From: Strigamia acuminata | Lineage: Eukaryota; Arthropoda; Chilopoda; Geophilomorpha; Linotaeniidae | Direction: 5' to 3' | Assembly: GCA_949358305.1 (NCBI GenBank) | Contig: OX442319.1 | Coordinates: 6,448,001 to 6,512,000, forward strand | Length of the DNA stretch: 64,000 nt | Position numbers and translations under genes: made by a program | The notes under the pieces: generated by a model | What the model saw: only the letters and a program-made list of their open reading frames with translations | Database searches by the model: none | What the model was told of the DNA's origin: nothing | Part shown: positions 11,932 through 22,646 of the stretch, piece after piece | Layout of the letters: every line of letters starts with the position of its first letter | Position numbering within the stretch: position 1 is the first letter of the stretch

Positions 11932-14154
11932 ATGGAATTACCTGAAATGGCGGAAATATTTCAGTCAATTCGTACGACGAGTTTGAAGCTTTTGCGACTG
12001 GAGCAAGTTCGTAGTGAAGAATGGCATTCATTGTTTTGGAGGGTGCATATAGTTTGTTTAGTGGACTCGGAAAGTAGGAGAGATTTATACCACGGGATAG
12101 AACACGACGTTTTATCGGCCATCGAGCGTGCGCAAGCGAAAATACCGATCGAATGCGAACCGGACGTCTTCGTAAAAGCGTACACGAACGAATGGAGATC
12201 GTTTTTTGCTGTTTGCAATAATTATCCACTACCGTTTGCAAGATTGGACCAATCAGATGACGATGATATTAAATACGACGTTCGTAATCTCATGCTGGAC
12301 ACTTGGAATGTGAATTTTTTTTCCGACAAGAAGGAACACGTCCATAAAAACGTTATGAGGTTAATCGAAGCGGAGAGAGACGGCCAGACATGTGATCCGC
12401 AGTTAATAGTAGGGATACGCGAGTCGTACGTGAATTTATGCACTGATTGTCATGACAATTTATCCCGTTATCGGGAGTTTTTTGAGAAAGCGTACTTCGA
12501 CGAAACTCGGGCGTTTTATGGGACCAATGCGCAGGAGTATCTGAGGGTCAACGGAGTCGAGAATTACATGAAATATGCCGATCTACGACTCAGCGAAGAG
12601 AATAAGCGGGCGGAGAAATATTTGGAAGCGTGTTCGCGTCAAGGATTGACTAAAATCTGCAGCGATGTTTTGGTCTTTCGGTTTAAGGAAGTCGTTTTAG
12701 CAGAGTGTGGGGCGATGATCAAGCGCAACGATATTGACAATCTTCTACGGATGTTTCATCTGTTGAGTCTCGTGCCCGAATGTATTCCACCGATGCTCGT
12801 CGAATTTGAGGAATGCATCGTCAAAGCTGGTTTGGCGGACATGGTTGCGGCGGCGGAAACGATCGTTCAGGATTCCGAGAAATACGTGCAACAACTGCTC
12901 GATCTCTTCAATCGGTCTAGCGAATTGGTCGAGAAAGCTTTTGAAAATGATCCGAGATTTCTTTCGGCGAGAGATAAAGCGTTTAAGAAGATTGTCAACA
13001 ACACGGAGGTTTTTAAGTGGGAACTTGCGAAAACTCATCCGGAATCGAAATGTCCCGAGTTGTTGGCCAATTTCTGCGACATGTTGTTGAGGAAGACGAG
13101 TTTGAGTAAGAAACTGACCTCGGAGATAATCGAAAGCAGATTGAAAGGAGTGCTGACATTGCTCAAGTATGTGCACAACAGAGATGTGTTCATGATTTGC
13201 TTCAAGTCGCATCTGACGCGACGTTTGATTTTGGAAAATTCGGCGGACTACGACATGGAGGAGAATATGGTCGGGTGGTTGAGAGATGCGGTAATGCCGG
13301 CCGAATACGTGAAGAAAATGTCGCAAATGTTTCAAGACGTTGCGCTTAGCCGAGACTTGAATCACGCTTTCAAGGAACATCATGATGGTGCTAAAGATAC
13401 GATTAATGTTAAAATTCTCAATTTTGCCGTGTGGTCGCGAAGTAACGACAAGATTCCCGTTTCGCTACCTGTAGAGTTGGAAAATTACGTTTGCGAGATG
13501 GAAAATTTTTACCGGAAACAACACAAAAATCACAAACTTGTTTGGCATCATCAAATGTCGAACGGGACCATCACGTTTGTAAATGCCGTGGGAAAGTTCG
13601 ATCTGGACGTGACGACATTCCAAATGGCCGTGCTGTTCGCGTGGAACGAGCGCCCGAACGAACGCATTTCCTTCGAGGATTTACAGTTGGCGACCGAGTT
13701 GCCCGATCCCGAACTGAGGAAAACGCTTTGGTCGGTGGCAAAGGGAAACATTGTAAAGTGTCATCCGGAAGTAAAATCGCCGTTAGAGTTCACGAATGGG
13801 ACGGAGTATTGGATAAACGACGATTTTGCAGTGATTAGGAACGGTAAAGTTCAGAAACGAGGCAAGATCAACCTTATCGGGAGATTACAGCTGTCGACGG
13901 AGAAGCATAAACAAGTGGACAACGAAGCCATCATCAAACTCAGGGAATATCGTTTACAAGAAGCGATTGTTCGTGTTGCGAAAGCGAGAAAATCCGTCGC
14001 AAGTTCTCAACTACAGAACGAATTAATTGGGATTTTGAAAAATATGTTTCTGCCGACGAACCGCATGATCAAAGAGCAAGTAGAATGGCTAATTGAAAAG
14101 AATTACCTGCGCAGAGATGAGAAGGATTTCAATACCTTGTTTTACATTGCCTAG
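11932..14154 (+). CDS. CUL5: Cullin-5, intronless copy
   Basis: 740 codons in one exon encode the scaffold of Elongin BC/SOCS-box ubiquitin ligases (CRL5). The similarity to animal CUL5 runs end to end: GVRESYVNL-like (here G-I-R-E-S-Y-V-N-L), A-G-L-A-D-M-V-A-A-A-E-T-I, PESKCPELLAN, CDMLLRKTSLSKKLTSE, HLTRRLIL, and K-V-Q-K-R-G-K-I-N-L-I-G-R-L-Q-L. The C-terminal winged helix ends in R-R-D-E-K-D-F-N-T. The Lys at about 684, in V-A-K-A-R-K, matches the neddylation site. The N-terminal third, which binds adaptor and receptor, is the most diverged part. CUL5 genes normally have many introns, so this is probably a retrocopy that kept its frame. Codon use is richer in G and C than the flanks. Whether a parental CUL5 exists elsewhere cannot be seen here. 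Confidence 0.95.
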   Translation: MELPEMAEIFQSIRTTSLKLLRLEQVRSEEWHSLFWRVHIVCLVDSESRRDLYHGIEHDVLSAIERAQAKIPIECEPDVFVKAYTNEWRSFFAVCNNYPLPFARLDQSDDDDIKYDVRNLMLDTWNVNFFSDKKEHVHKNVMRLIEAERDGQTCDPQLIVGIRESYVNLCTDCHDNLSRYREFFEKAYFDETRAFYGTNAQEYLRVNGVENYMKYADLRLSEENKRAEKYLEACSRQGLTKICSDVLVFRFKEVVLAECGAMIKRNDIDNLLRMFHLLSLVPECIPPMLVEFEECIVKAGLADMVAAAETIVQDSEKYVQQLLDLFNRSSELVEKAFENDPRFLSARDKAFKKIVNNTEVFKWELAKTHPESKCPELLANFCDMLLRKTSLSKKLTSEIIESRLKGVLTLLKYVHNRDVFMICFKSHLTRRLILENSADYDMEENMVGWLRDAVMPAEYVKKMSQMFQDVALSRDLNHAFKEHHDGAKDTINVKILNFAVWSRSNDKIPVSLPVELENYVCEMENFYRKQHKNHKLVWHHQMSNGTITFVNAVGKFDLDVTTFQMAVLFAWNERPNERISFEDLQLATELPDPELRKTLWSVAKGNIVKCHPEVKSPLEFTNGTEYWINDDFAVIRNGKVQKRGKINLIGRLQLSTEKHKQVDNEAIIKLREYRLQEAIVRVAKARKSVASSQLQNELIGILKNMFLPTNRMIKEQVEWLIEKNYLRRDEKDFNTLFYIA

Positions 14155-14345
14155 AATTTTAATTAATTTTTTTTAAACGTAATAAATAAATAAATCCTGT
14201 AATTTTTATTTTTTCTCCATTTTCAAGTGTGCGACTAAATTTTTTGGTTGTTTGGGATTTTTTAATTAAAATTAATTTAAGTTTTAATTTCTTTCGTTCG
14301 GTCACTGGACAGGTACAACAATTAAAACCAACTAAAAAAAAACCA

Positions 14346-14600
14346 TAAAATGTTTTTAAATTGTTCAAAAGTAGTTTAAAACGTTTTTAAATTGCTCAAA
14401 AGTAGTTTAAAACGTTTTTAAATTGTTCAAAAGTAGTCTAAAACGTTTTTAAATTGTTCAAAAGTAGTCTAAAACGTTTTTAAATTGTTCAAAAGTAGTT
14501 TAAAACGTTTTTAAATTGTTCAAAAGTAGTTTGAAACATTTTTAAATTGTTCAAAAGAAGTTTAAAATGTTTTTAAATTGTTCAAAAGTTGTTTATAAGT
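14346..14600. repeat. Tandem repeat, about 31 bp
   Basis: About eight imperfect copies of a unit built on GTTTTTAAATTGTTCAAAAG plus TAGTTTAAAAC directly follow the cullin-5 gene. Confidence 0.85.
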
Positions 14601-14635
14601 TATAAAAGACTTGAAGACTATCCTTGAGTGATAAA

Positions 14636-14795
14636 ACGACCCTAACCACTCCAGAACAAGTTTAAAACGACCCTAACCACTCCAGAACGGGTTCAAAACG
14701 ACCCTAACCACTCCAGAACGAGTTTAAAACGACTCTAACCACTCCATAACGAGTTTAAAACGACCTTAACTTCTCTCTATCACTCAAAACGACAA
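14636..14795. repeat. Tandem repeat, about 33 bp
   Basis: About five copies of a unit containing CGACCCTAACCACTCCAGAA followed by CGAGTTTAAAA. The sequence at 14800-15245 is unique AT-rich spacer with no gene seen. Confidence 0.8.
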
Positions 14796-15245
14796 ATTAA
14801 TTTGTTGTTCCGCTGGAGGAATTTTCCTCCCACAGGAAATCATTCCTGTACGTTGCTTAATGCTTGTGGCTCACCCCAATAGTCCCAATGGAGCAATTCA
14901 ACACAATAAAACCCCAAACCTAACCCCTACACACCCCTTTCGACCCAGACTCCATGGCAGCCACCACAATAGTTGGTGGATAACCACAAGAAACAGATTA
15001 CCTATTCATTCCACATCTGTACTGCAGACAATTGAAATCATGGCGTTAATTTTATTAAAATCAAACAATCTTACAAAAAAATAAATAATTGTGGTTTTGT
15101 CTATTATTTGCTGTTTAATTTCCACTTGTGACAAATTATGACATTATTTGATGATTAGAGACTGGAAATTCTAAAATGCGGAAACTTTGTTAAATCAAGT
15201 GTTTCGCACAAAATTTTGTGGATAAAAATCTTTACTGTGTAAACT

Positions 15246-17110
15246 TTACAATGCACATTCACAACAGAAATTCAGTGCTCTTTCTTCGAAGACCCAGTCC
15301 TCGAGCGACGACGTCACAGTTTTGTTCTTCACATATCTTACACATTTGTCCCGTCGCCTTCGCAGCACTTTGACAGTGAAGGCTCGGCCTTTGCATTTAA
15401 AGAAACCGAACCAACATTTGTCGGTGGTGCATTTGGCGCTGCGAAGGTAACGGGGGTAATAATCCTTGCCGAGGTCGATCCAGTCGACCCGCGACTCGCA
15501 AGTCCAAGGAACATCGCCGCTTGTCGACTCGGCGTTTTTCGATTGTTCCTTTTTCAGTGTTCCAAGCATGTTCGTCCAGAGCGCTTTTTTCTCTGAAAGT
15601 GAAGGTTTGACATGTTGTTTAGTTATGGGAATTATACGCGGGAAATTGTTTAATTTTTTTTTCTATTGAGTATTTGGTTGGTGAGCTTGATTAAGAAAAA
15701 GAAATTTGTTTATTTTTAAAGTTTATTTTTATATATTTTTTTGACAATTTTGAATTTGAATTTGAATTTTTTTCGAGGCATTTTTGCACTTTTGAAATGA
15801 ATGTTTTTCGGCAACTAAAAATTATTTTTTCTTAATGCGGTCAACATTTTGCAATAAAAATTGCATTTGTACTTTATTTGCTTGTGCAGGTGAAATTTTT
15901 ACCGTTAAAAAGTAATTTTTCACCGTAAAAATGTATTTTTTCACCGTAAAAATATGCATTTTCTCGGTGAAAATGTGCATTTTCTCGGTGAAAATGTGCA
16001 TTTTCTCGGTGAAAATGTGCATTTCCTCGGTGAAAAAATACTTTTTTACGGTGAAAAAATACTTTTTTACGGTGAAAAAATACTTTTTTACGGTGAAAAA
16101 ATACTTTTTTTCGGTGAAAAAATACATTTTTACGATGAAAAAATACATTTTCACCGAGAAAATGCATATTTTCACCGAGAAAATGCATATTTTCACAGAG
16201 AAAATGCATATTTTCACCGAGAAAATGCATATTTTCACCGAGAAAATGCATATTTTCACCGAGAAAATGCATATTTTCACCGAGAAAATCCATATTTTCA
16301 CCGAGAAAATGCACATTTTCACCGACCGAGAAAATGCACATTTTCACCAACCGAGAAAATGCAATTTTTTTACTGTTAAAATGCACACTTTCACCGTGAA
16401 AATGCACATTTCCACCGTGAAAATGCATACCGCATTAAAAATACATCCTAAAAACACATTTTACACAAGTTACACTTTTAGCGCTAAAAAAATATTTTAC
16501 TTCCTCAAAATGCCTCCAAACCAAAACTAATAAATACAACAAATCATATTTCTGTTTCCCACAAAACCAAACAACCAATAACGACAACAGAAAATAAAAA
16601 AAATAATAAAACAAAAATTAATTAACCAAAACATTTATTCCTATACTCACTTTCTTCTTTCTCATCCCGCGGCGCACTCCTTTTTTCTCGACTTAAAATT
16701 CCATCCTTCAAAATCCTCGAATAACGCGGATCCACCGCAAAATCATCCGTCCCGACCACAACCGCAACCTCATGCCGTATCATCCTGGCATCTCTCTGTT
16801 CATTTGGGTCGCCCACACTTTCCACCACTTCCTCAGCCTCTGTCTCCCTCTCTCCCTCCGGTTTCTCCACGGCCATGTAGCGCGCATTGAATGCGGGGCC
16901 CAAAATACGGTTCAAAGTCTCTAACGGCGTCGGCTCACACATCACTTCACCTTCCGCCGCTTTCCAGGACACTTTCGAGTTCACCACCACCTTCTTCAAA
17001 ACTACGGTTTCGTCGATCTGCTTATCGTTCATAATCTGGTCGCCGATCTGCGCCGCCAAAGTCGCGAACCAAATCGAAACACACAACACCACTAGAGCAA
17101 GCTTTAGCAT
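15246..17110 (-). CDS. Trunk/PTTH-like cystine-knot ligand precursor
   Basis: Two exons, 17110-16651 and 15592-15246, join in phase (donor GTGAGTAT, acceptor TTTCAG) to give 268 residues. The start is the first ATG in frame, directly followed by a signal peptide (MLKLALVVLCVSIWFATLAA). A long acidic pro-region ends in the dibasic furin-type site S-R-E-K-R. The mature part has the Trunk family signature: W-T-C, then D-L-G-K-D-Y-Y-P-R-Y-L-R, C-x(4)-C-W-F-G, C-K, V-K-V-L-R-R-R, and a final F-C-C-E-C. In insects Trunk and PTTH are secreted ligands of the Torso receptor tyrosine kinase. Whether this one has a patterning or a hormonal role cannot be told. Noggin-like ligands share part of the fold and are the main alternative. 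Confidence 0.82.
15895..16440. repeat. Inverted 21-bp satellite in Trunk-like intron
   Basis: The left half repeats GCATTTTCTCGGTGAAAATGT. After a middle of ACGGTGAAAAAATACTTTTT units near 16030-16130, the right half repeats the reverse complement, with ACCGAGAAAATGCATATTTT. The whole could fold as one long hairpin. A 21-bp period keeps all frames open on both strands, which explains several long spurious ORFs. Confidence 0.9.
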
Positions 17111-17739
17111 CCTCCTACATTTCCTCGACCGGATCACTGCGACTGGAGGTCCCTGAATCACCAATCAACTGATCCGAACGGAAAAAGAATGCTAAAACGT
17201 TTGACAAAAGACCCGACGTTAATCATCAAACGGAGTGTTGTGTGTTCTTACCGCCCTGATAAGTTAAGTCCGATTAAGCGATTTTTCTCCGTTGCTGGCC
17301 TAGATCCGCTACGTCATTGACCTTTCCCCTTCGTGTCCCCTCTCAGTGAAGGGCCGGCAAGGGCGGAAGCGTTTTTTTGTGATTACTCATTATTAGTTTT
17401 GGCTGGAGAAGAGAATGTTAGTTTAAATTTTTAATGTTTGTATTTTTTTTTTGTTGTTATTGTTATTTTTTTGTTTTTTTGTTGTTGTTTTTGGTGTTAA
17501 TATTTAACAATGGAGATATATCGAATGGTTGAGAAAGTGGTTTTGTTGTTACACGTGGTTGGTTATGGTTGGCTTTGGTTTGTTGATGGCGCGGGGTAAA
17601 AGGAGGAACGTGCTGGTTGTGAGCGGAAGGAATGGGTTGATGGAATCTTGGGATAAGGTGGGCCAGTTCTTGAATATGAGTTGATCGATGTTTGGTATTT
17701 TTTTCTTCTTTTTTTTCTAGTTTTTTTGCCAATTTTTAA
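17111..17739. other. 5' flank of Trunk-like gene
   Basis: Unique sequence with TG-rich simple stretches. The minus-strand frame at 17463-17732 has no ATG and is low-complexity (K, N, H, P), so I do not call a gene. Confidence 0.5.
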
Positions 17740-19130
17740 TGCATTGGAGAGTATATTTTCGGTATTTCAGTGCATTTATTGATATATTTTCGGTATTTTA
17801 GTGCATTTATTGATATATTTTCGGTATTTCAGTGCATTTATTGATATATTTTCGGTATTTTAGTGCATTGGAGAGTATATTTTCGGTATTTCAGTGCATT
17901 TATTGATATATTTTCGGTATTTTAGTGCATTTATTGATATATTTTTGGTATTTCAGTGCATTTATTGATATATTTTTGGTATTTCAGTGCATTTATTGAT
18001 ATATTTTCGGTATTTCAGTGCATTTATTGATATATTTTCGGTATTTTAGTCCATTTATTGATATATTTTCGGTATTTCAGTGCATTTATTGATATATTTT
18101 CGGTATTTTAGTGCATTTATTGATATATTTTCGGTATTTCAGTGCATTTATTGATATATTTTTGGTATTTCAGTGCATTTATTGATATATTTTTGGTATT
18201 TCAGTGCATTTATTGATATATTTTCGGTATTTCAGTGCATTTATTGATATATTTTTGGTATTTCAGTGCATTTATTGATATATTTTCGGTATTTTAGTGC
18301 ATTTATTGATATATTTTCGGTATTTCAGTGCATTTATTGATATATTTTCGGTATTTCAGTGCATTTATTGATATATTTTCGGTATTTCAGTGCATTTATT
18401 GATATATTTTCGGTATTTCAGTGCATTTATTGATATATTTTCGGTATTTCAGTGCATTTATTGATATATTTTCGGTATTTTAGTCCATTTATTGATATAT
18501 TTTCGGTATTTCAGTGCATTTATTGATATATTTTCGGTATTTTAGTGCATTTATTGATATATTTTCGGTATTTCAGTGCATTTATTGATATATTTTTGGT
18601 ATTTCAGTGCATTTATTGATATATTTTTGGTATTTCAGTGCATTTATTGATATATTTTCGGTATTTCAGTGCATTTATTGATATATTTTTGGTATTTCAG
18701 TGCATTTATTGATATATTTTCGGTATTTTAGTGCATTTATTGATATATTTTCGGTATTTCAGTGCATTTATTGATATATTTTCGGTATTTCAGTGCATTT
18801 ATTGATATATTTTCGGTATTTTAGTCCATTTATTGATATATTTTTGGTATTTCAGTGCATTTATTGATATATTTTTGGTATTTCAGTGCATTTATTGATA
18901 TATTTTCGGTATTTTAGTGCATTTATTGATATATTTTCGGTATTTCAGTGCATTTATTGATATATTTTTGGTATTTCAGTGCATTTATTGATATATTTTT
19001 GGTATTTCAGTGCATTTATTGATATATTTTCGGTATTTTAGTGCATTTATTGATATATTTTCGGTATTTTAGTCCATTTATTGATGTATTTTCGTATTTT
19101 AGTGCGTTTTTGGATATATTTTTGGTATTT
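17740..19130. repeat. 31-bp satellite with higher-order pattern
   Basis: Some 44 copies of a 31-bp unit, built from GTGCATTTATTGATATATTT and TCGGTATTTCA. Diagnostic variants (TTTTCGG or TTTTTGG, TTTCAG or TTTTAG, TGCA or TCCA) recur in the same order in consecutive blocks. The TCCA variant occurs at 18048, 18482, 18823 and 19071, separated by 14, 11 and 8 units exactly. The array decays after 19130. Confidence 0.92.
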
Positions 19131-19477
19131 TTGAATAAACTCGATATTTTTTTGTGCATTTATGGGTATTGTAAAATGATATTTACTTTTTTAAACGTAT
19201 TTATGGATATATTTTTGGTATTTGTTTGTTTATTCGGTATTTTAGTGCATTTGTAGTGATGTGTTTGGTATTTTAGTGCATTTATAGTTATGTTTTTAGT
19301 ATTTTAGTAATATTTTCAATAGATTTATAAAATATATCACTTTATTATTTACAATTCCAACGTAAAAAACAAAAAAAAATACATATAACTTATTTAATTA
19401 CGTCTTTTCAAATCGAACTCTTGTCTTTTCAAGACCAGTTGACAAACTGCAAAGTCTATACGTACTTTCAGTATTAC

Positions 19478-21248
19478 TTAAAAAAACGAAATTGACATAT
19501 TCAAATTCCGACTCCTAGCAAATATTTTAAGTATCCGACATTCACGAGCCGTAATATTACAGCAATCATTAATCGACAAATATTGGAACGGATTCTCCAT
19601 CTCCATCAACAACTGCAGACCCCAGTGACTAATCCCGCCGCATTCTCGCAGATTAACAACTTTCAAACTCTTCAGCGAATTCACTCGAACAACATCAAAA
19701 ACCAACGCATCCGTCAACGTGTCGCACTTCTCAATCATCAACGATTCCAAATCCAAGCAGTTCGACAGCAACATCCGCAAAACCCAATCCGGGACATCCG
19801 CATCCGTCAAATTCAAACACAACTTCCGCAGATGTTTAAACGGTATTCCCGAAAACTCCTTTCTCGCCAACAAATCGCCAGAAACGCTCGCCCAGAACAA
19901 CTTCAACGTCTCCAACATCGGAAACAAATGCCCAATAAGTCCAACATCAACCGAATCAACGTAGAGCAACACCAAATGTTTTATGCAAAGATTTCTCGCT
20001 TTTCTTAACGCCGGCGCAATGGCGGCGTTGAAATCGATTCCTCGAGCTTTGTGCGCGTGGATTACGATCGTTTGGAGTCTTCGGAATTGACTTAACAGAT
20101 TCAAACCATCGTTCGTAGCAGTCACGAGTATTTGGCGTAGGTTTGGACAACGTCTAAAAGCGGTCTCGAGGTTTTCTTCCGTCTTTAGATACCCCGGTAG
20201 TGATTCCAGCGAATTAGCCTGCCATTCATCACCAACAGAATTAAATTCTTCACTGTTTAATAGTTCAGGGAACTTACTGAAATCGAATCGGCGTAACCAG
20301 GGCAGGTTTTGGAGGGCTGTTAGACATCCTTGCGGGGTTACGTGGGTCAGGGATAAGTCCAAGTAGTCGATTTTCATGTTTTTGTTGACGCAGAGAGCGC
20401 GGATGCCGACGTCGCTGATTCCGGGACAACAAGAGATGTTGAGGTGTTGCAGTTGCTTGCAATGGATTCCGATTTGGGATAATGTTTGGTCGGTGACGAA
20501 GCGAGTCGATTGGAGGTTCAGGTGGAGAATCGACGGGATGTTTTTGATCAAATTGTCCAAGTTGTTGGATGAAATGTTCTCCCAGCCGTGGAGACTTAGA
20601 TGCGCAAGATTCTGCAAAAGAAATTGAAAAAAATTGTTCATTTATTTGTTTGGAGTTAATTGTCGAAGTTTTTTAGATTTTGTGGTGTTTTTGGTTGAAT
20701 AATAAATTCAATACCTGTGTTTTATATTTTTTCTGACCACAACTGTGACCAATCTGACCATCAGGAAGATTATTTCACTTTTTGATGGAGTCCGTATGTT
20801 TTTTTTTTACTAGAAAATACATTCAGTGATAACAGTTCAAGATGTTAACAATTTTGGGACCACAATTAACACTTTTTACTTCCCTGGAATTTAATTTAGG
20901 CTGCAATAATAGAAGACTTACCCGGCAAACGTTGCTGATGTTGTAGATGAATTTGTTCTTTGATAAGTCTAGATCGAATGGTCCGTCTAATTTGTGTGTC
21001 CCAGAATGAATAAACAGTTTTGATGGCAATGGGCGAATGTTGAGATTCAGTTTTTGTCTTCGGATGTACAGTTCGTTTATTAAACAAGGAGCTGCAATTA
21101 ATTTAAAAGAATTAAATTAAATAAAATTAAAAATAAAATTTGTAAACTTACGAAGATGGGCTATTGTATTTCGGAGGTATTTAAAATTCTTGACCATTGC
21201 TTGAAAACACAAATCGCGCAAAGCCGGGGCCGACTTCTTGTATGGCAT
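19478..21248 (-). CDS. LRR protein with BC-box-like N-terminus
   Basis: Three exons, 21248-21152, 21091-20922 and 20611-19478, join in phase at GT-AG sites to give 466 residues. The N-terminus A-L-R-D-L-C-F-Q-A-M fits the Elongin C-binding BC-box pattern (small residue, L, three residues, C, three residues, hydrophobic). The rest is AMN1-like leucine-rich repeats, such as C-K-Q-L-Q-H-L-N-I-S-C-C-P-G-I-S-D-V-G-I. The likely role is substrate receptor of an Elongin BC-cullin ubiquitin ligase, which is inference. An intronless paralogue lies at 32953-34239 (shared L-P-S-K-x-F-I-H block). Downstream of an ATG at 20641 the last exon alone would also be open, but paralogy supports the three-exon model. 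Confidence 0.8.
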
Positions 21249-21604
21249 TTTTGGTCGGTGGAGGGACTTGGCACGTCTTGTCTTGCCGATGCTAACTAGA
21301 CACTAAAATCTGTGGTCGTCATTGTGACGTTTTTAATCTATTATTTTAATCCGTAGGCGCATGCGCAGATGGGTGGCGCTTTCTGCGGGATTTTTATTGC
21401 GCCACTCGGCGACTGTTAAAGGTATTATCGATTATCGCATACCGGTACCAAAATCGAAGCGACCTAGCAAAGTTCATCCTAGGCTATAAAAACTGTTGTA
21501 ATCAATTTATGTGTCACTGATCTGTTAAGGGACTGATCTGTGGAAGGGTTTTAAGAAAAGCAATTATGATAAATGTTTGTAGGAAATCGACATACATGTG
21601 TATT

Positions 21605-21845
21605 GTGTAAAGAGTGTTAAAATGTTTAGAAAAATGCTAGAAAGTGTATTTAAAATGTCAAAAAGTTGTTTAAAATGTCAAAAAGTGGTTTAAAAATGTC
21701 AAAAAGTGTTTTAAAATGTCAAAAAGTGTTTAAAAATGTCAAAAAGTGGTTTAAAAATGTCAAAAAGTGGTTTAAAAATGTAAAAAAGTGTTTAAAAATG
21801 TCAAAAACTGTTTTAAAATTGTCAAAAATTGTTTAAAAACTGTTT
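21605..21845. repeat. Tandem repeat, about 21-24 bp
   Basis: About ten degenerate copies of AAAATGTCAAAAAGTGTTTT. The rest of 21249-22172 is promoter-side DNA of the LRR gene and of TXNL4A. A TATA-like TATTTAA precedes the TXNL4A ATG by about 60 bp. Confidence 0.75.
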
Positions 21846-22172
21846 TCTGTTTTATTTTTGTTGTTTAAGCACGCATAACCACAACAACTTGTACAAGATA
21901 TCTTTTCAAAAATATATTTAATCAAGATTCAAGAAACAACTAGATACAACGAAACAACATCTTTTAATGTTATCAAATCAGTCACTTTAATAACGTCATA
22001 CTTTTTCAACTGCCCGTTGGTGCGTTGCATGTCTAAACAACAGCCAATCAAAATACATTTCAATTTCGTAATCCACCTCGACGTTTGGGACACGTACACA
22101 CAAGCATTCCACTATTTAACCCGCATTTCTTACAGTTAGACCACATTACCAACGACTGTAATTTAGGAAACA

Positions 22173-22274
22173 ATGTCTTACACACTGCAACATCTGGAAA
22201 ACGCGTGGCAAGTGGACCAGGCGATCCTCTCCGAAGAAGACCGAGTGGTCGTCATCCGATTCGGACACGACTGG
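22173..22274 (+). pseudogene. TXNL4A: TXNL4A (U5 snRNP DIM1) 5' part, interrupted
   Basis: The first 34 codons of the thioredoxin-fold spliceosomal protein DIM1/TXNL4A run from ATG to F-G-H-D-W. The frame stops at the edge of a Copia element; ACTGG (22270-22274) is its target duplication. The rest of the gene lies at 27276-27602 in the same orientation. DIM1 belongs to the U5 and tri-snRNP complexes and is essential in yeast. As read, this allele cannot make the protein. No intron separates codons across the whole coding region. Confidence 0.93.
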
Positions 22275-22490
22275 TGTTGGACCCCATGTCGCTTGACCGC
22301 CATTACGTCGCGAGAGGGCACTCGGACGTTCCGTGGCAGACGCTGATACGTCCACTAGACGACCCAATTTAACAGCCAATCATGGCCCAGTGTCTACATA
22401 TTTAACCTGTGTATTTTCCCAGAATAAAACACTTGTAATTCTTTAACCCTACGATGATGTTGCATTATTTCAACCACACGATTTCCAACA
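22275..22490 (+). repeat. Copia 5' LTR
   Basis: 216 bp with termini TGTTGG and CCAACA. A TATTTAA box at 22399 and an AATAAA at 22423 are visible, as expected for U3 and R. Confidence 0.95.
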
Positions 22491-22492
22491 AA

Positions 22493-22502
22493 TGGTAGCA
22501 GA
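22493..22502 (+). promoter_or_regulatory. Copia primer-binding site
   Basis: TGGTAGCAGA, two bases after the 5' LTR, is complementary to the 3' end of initiator methionine tRNA as usually found in animals. Confidence 0.7.
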
Positions 22503-22646
22503 CGGATCGTTAAAAATCCACCGACGACGTTAAAGAATAACTGACGACTACAAGTCAAAACACGAGGCGTACAAACTTGAAGAAGAAAAGACGAGCAGTA
22601 AAAGTCTGAAAATTTCGAGCGAGCACGTGTTTTTTGAGAAGACGAC

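Noticed and set aside
15822-16530. Several overlapping ORFs with M-H-I-F-T-E-K or G-E-N-M-H-F-L repeats
   Set aside because: Products of the 21-bp satellite (7 codons per unit) in an intron.
17463-17732. 89-codon minus-strand ORF
   Set aside because: No ATG and low complexity.
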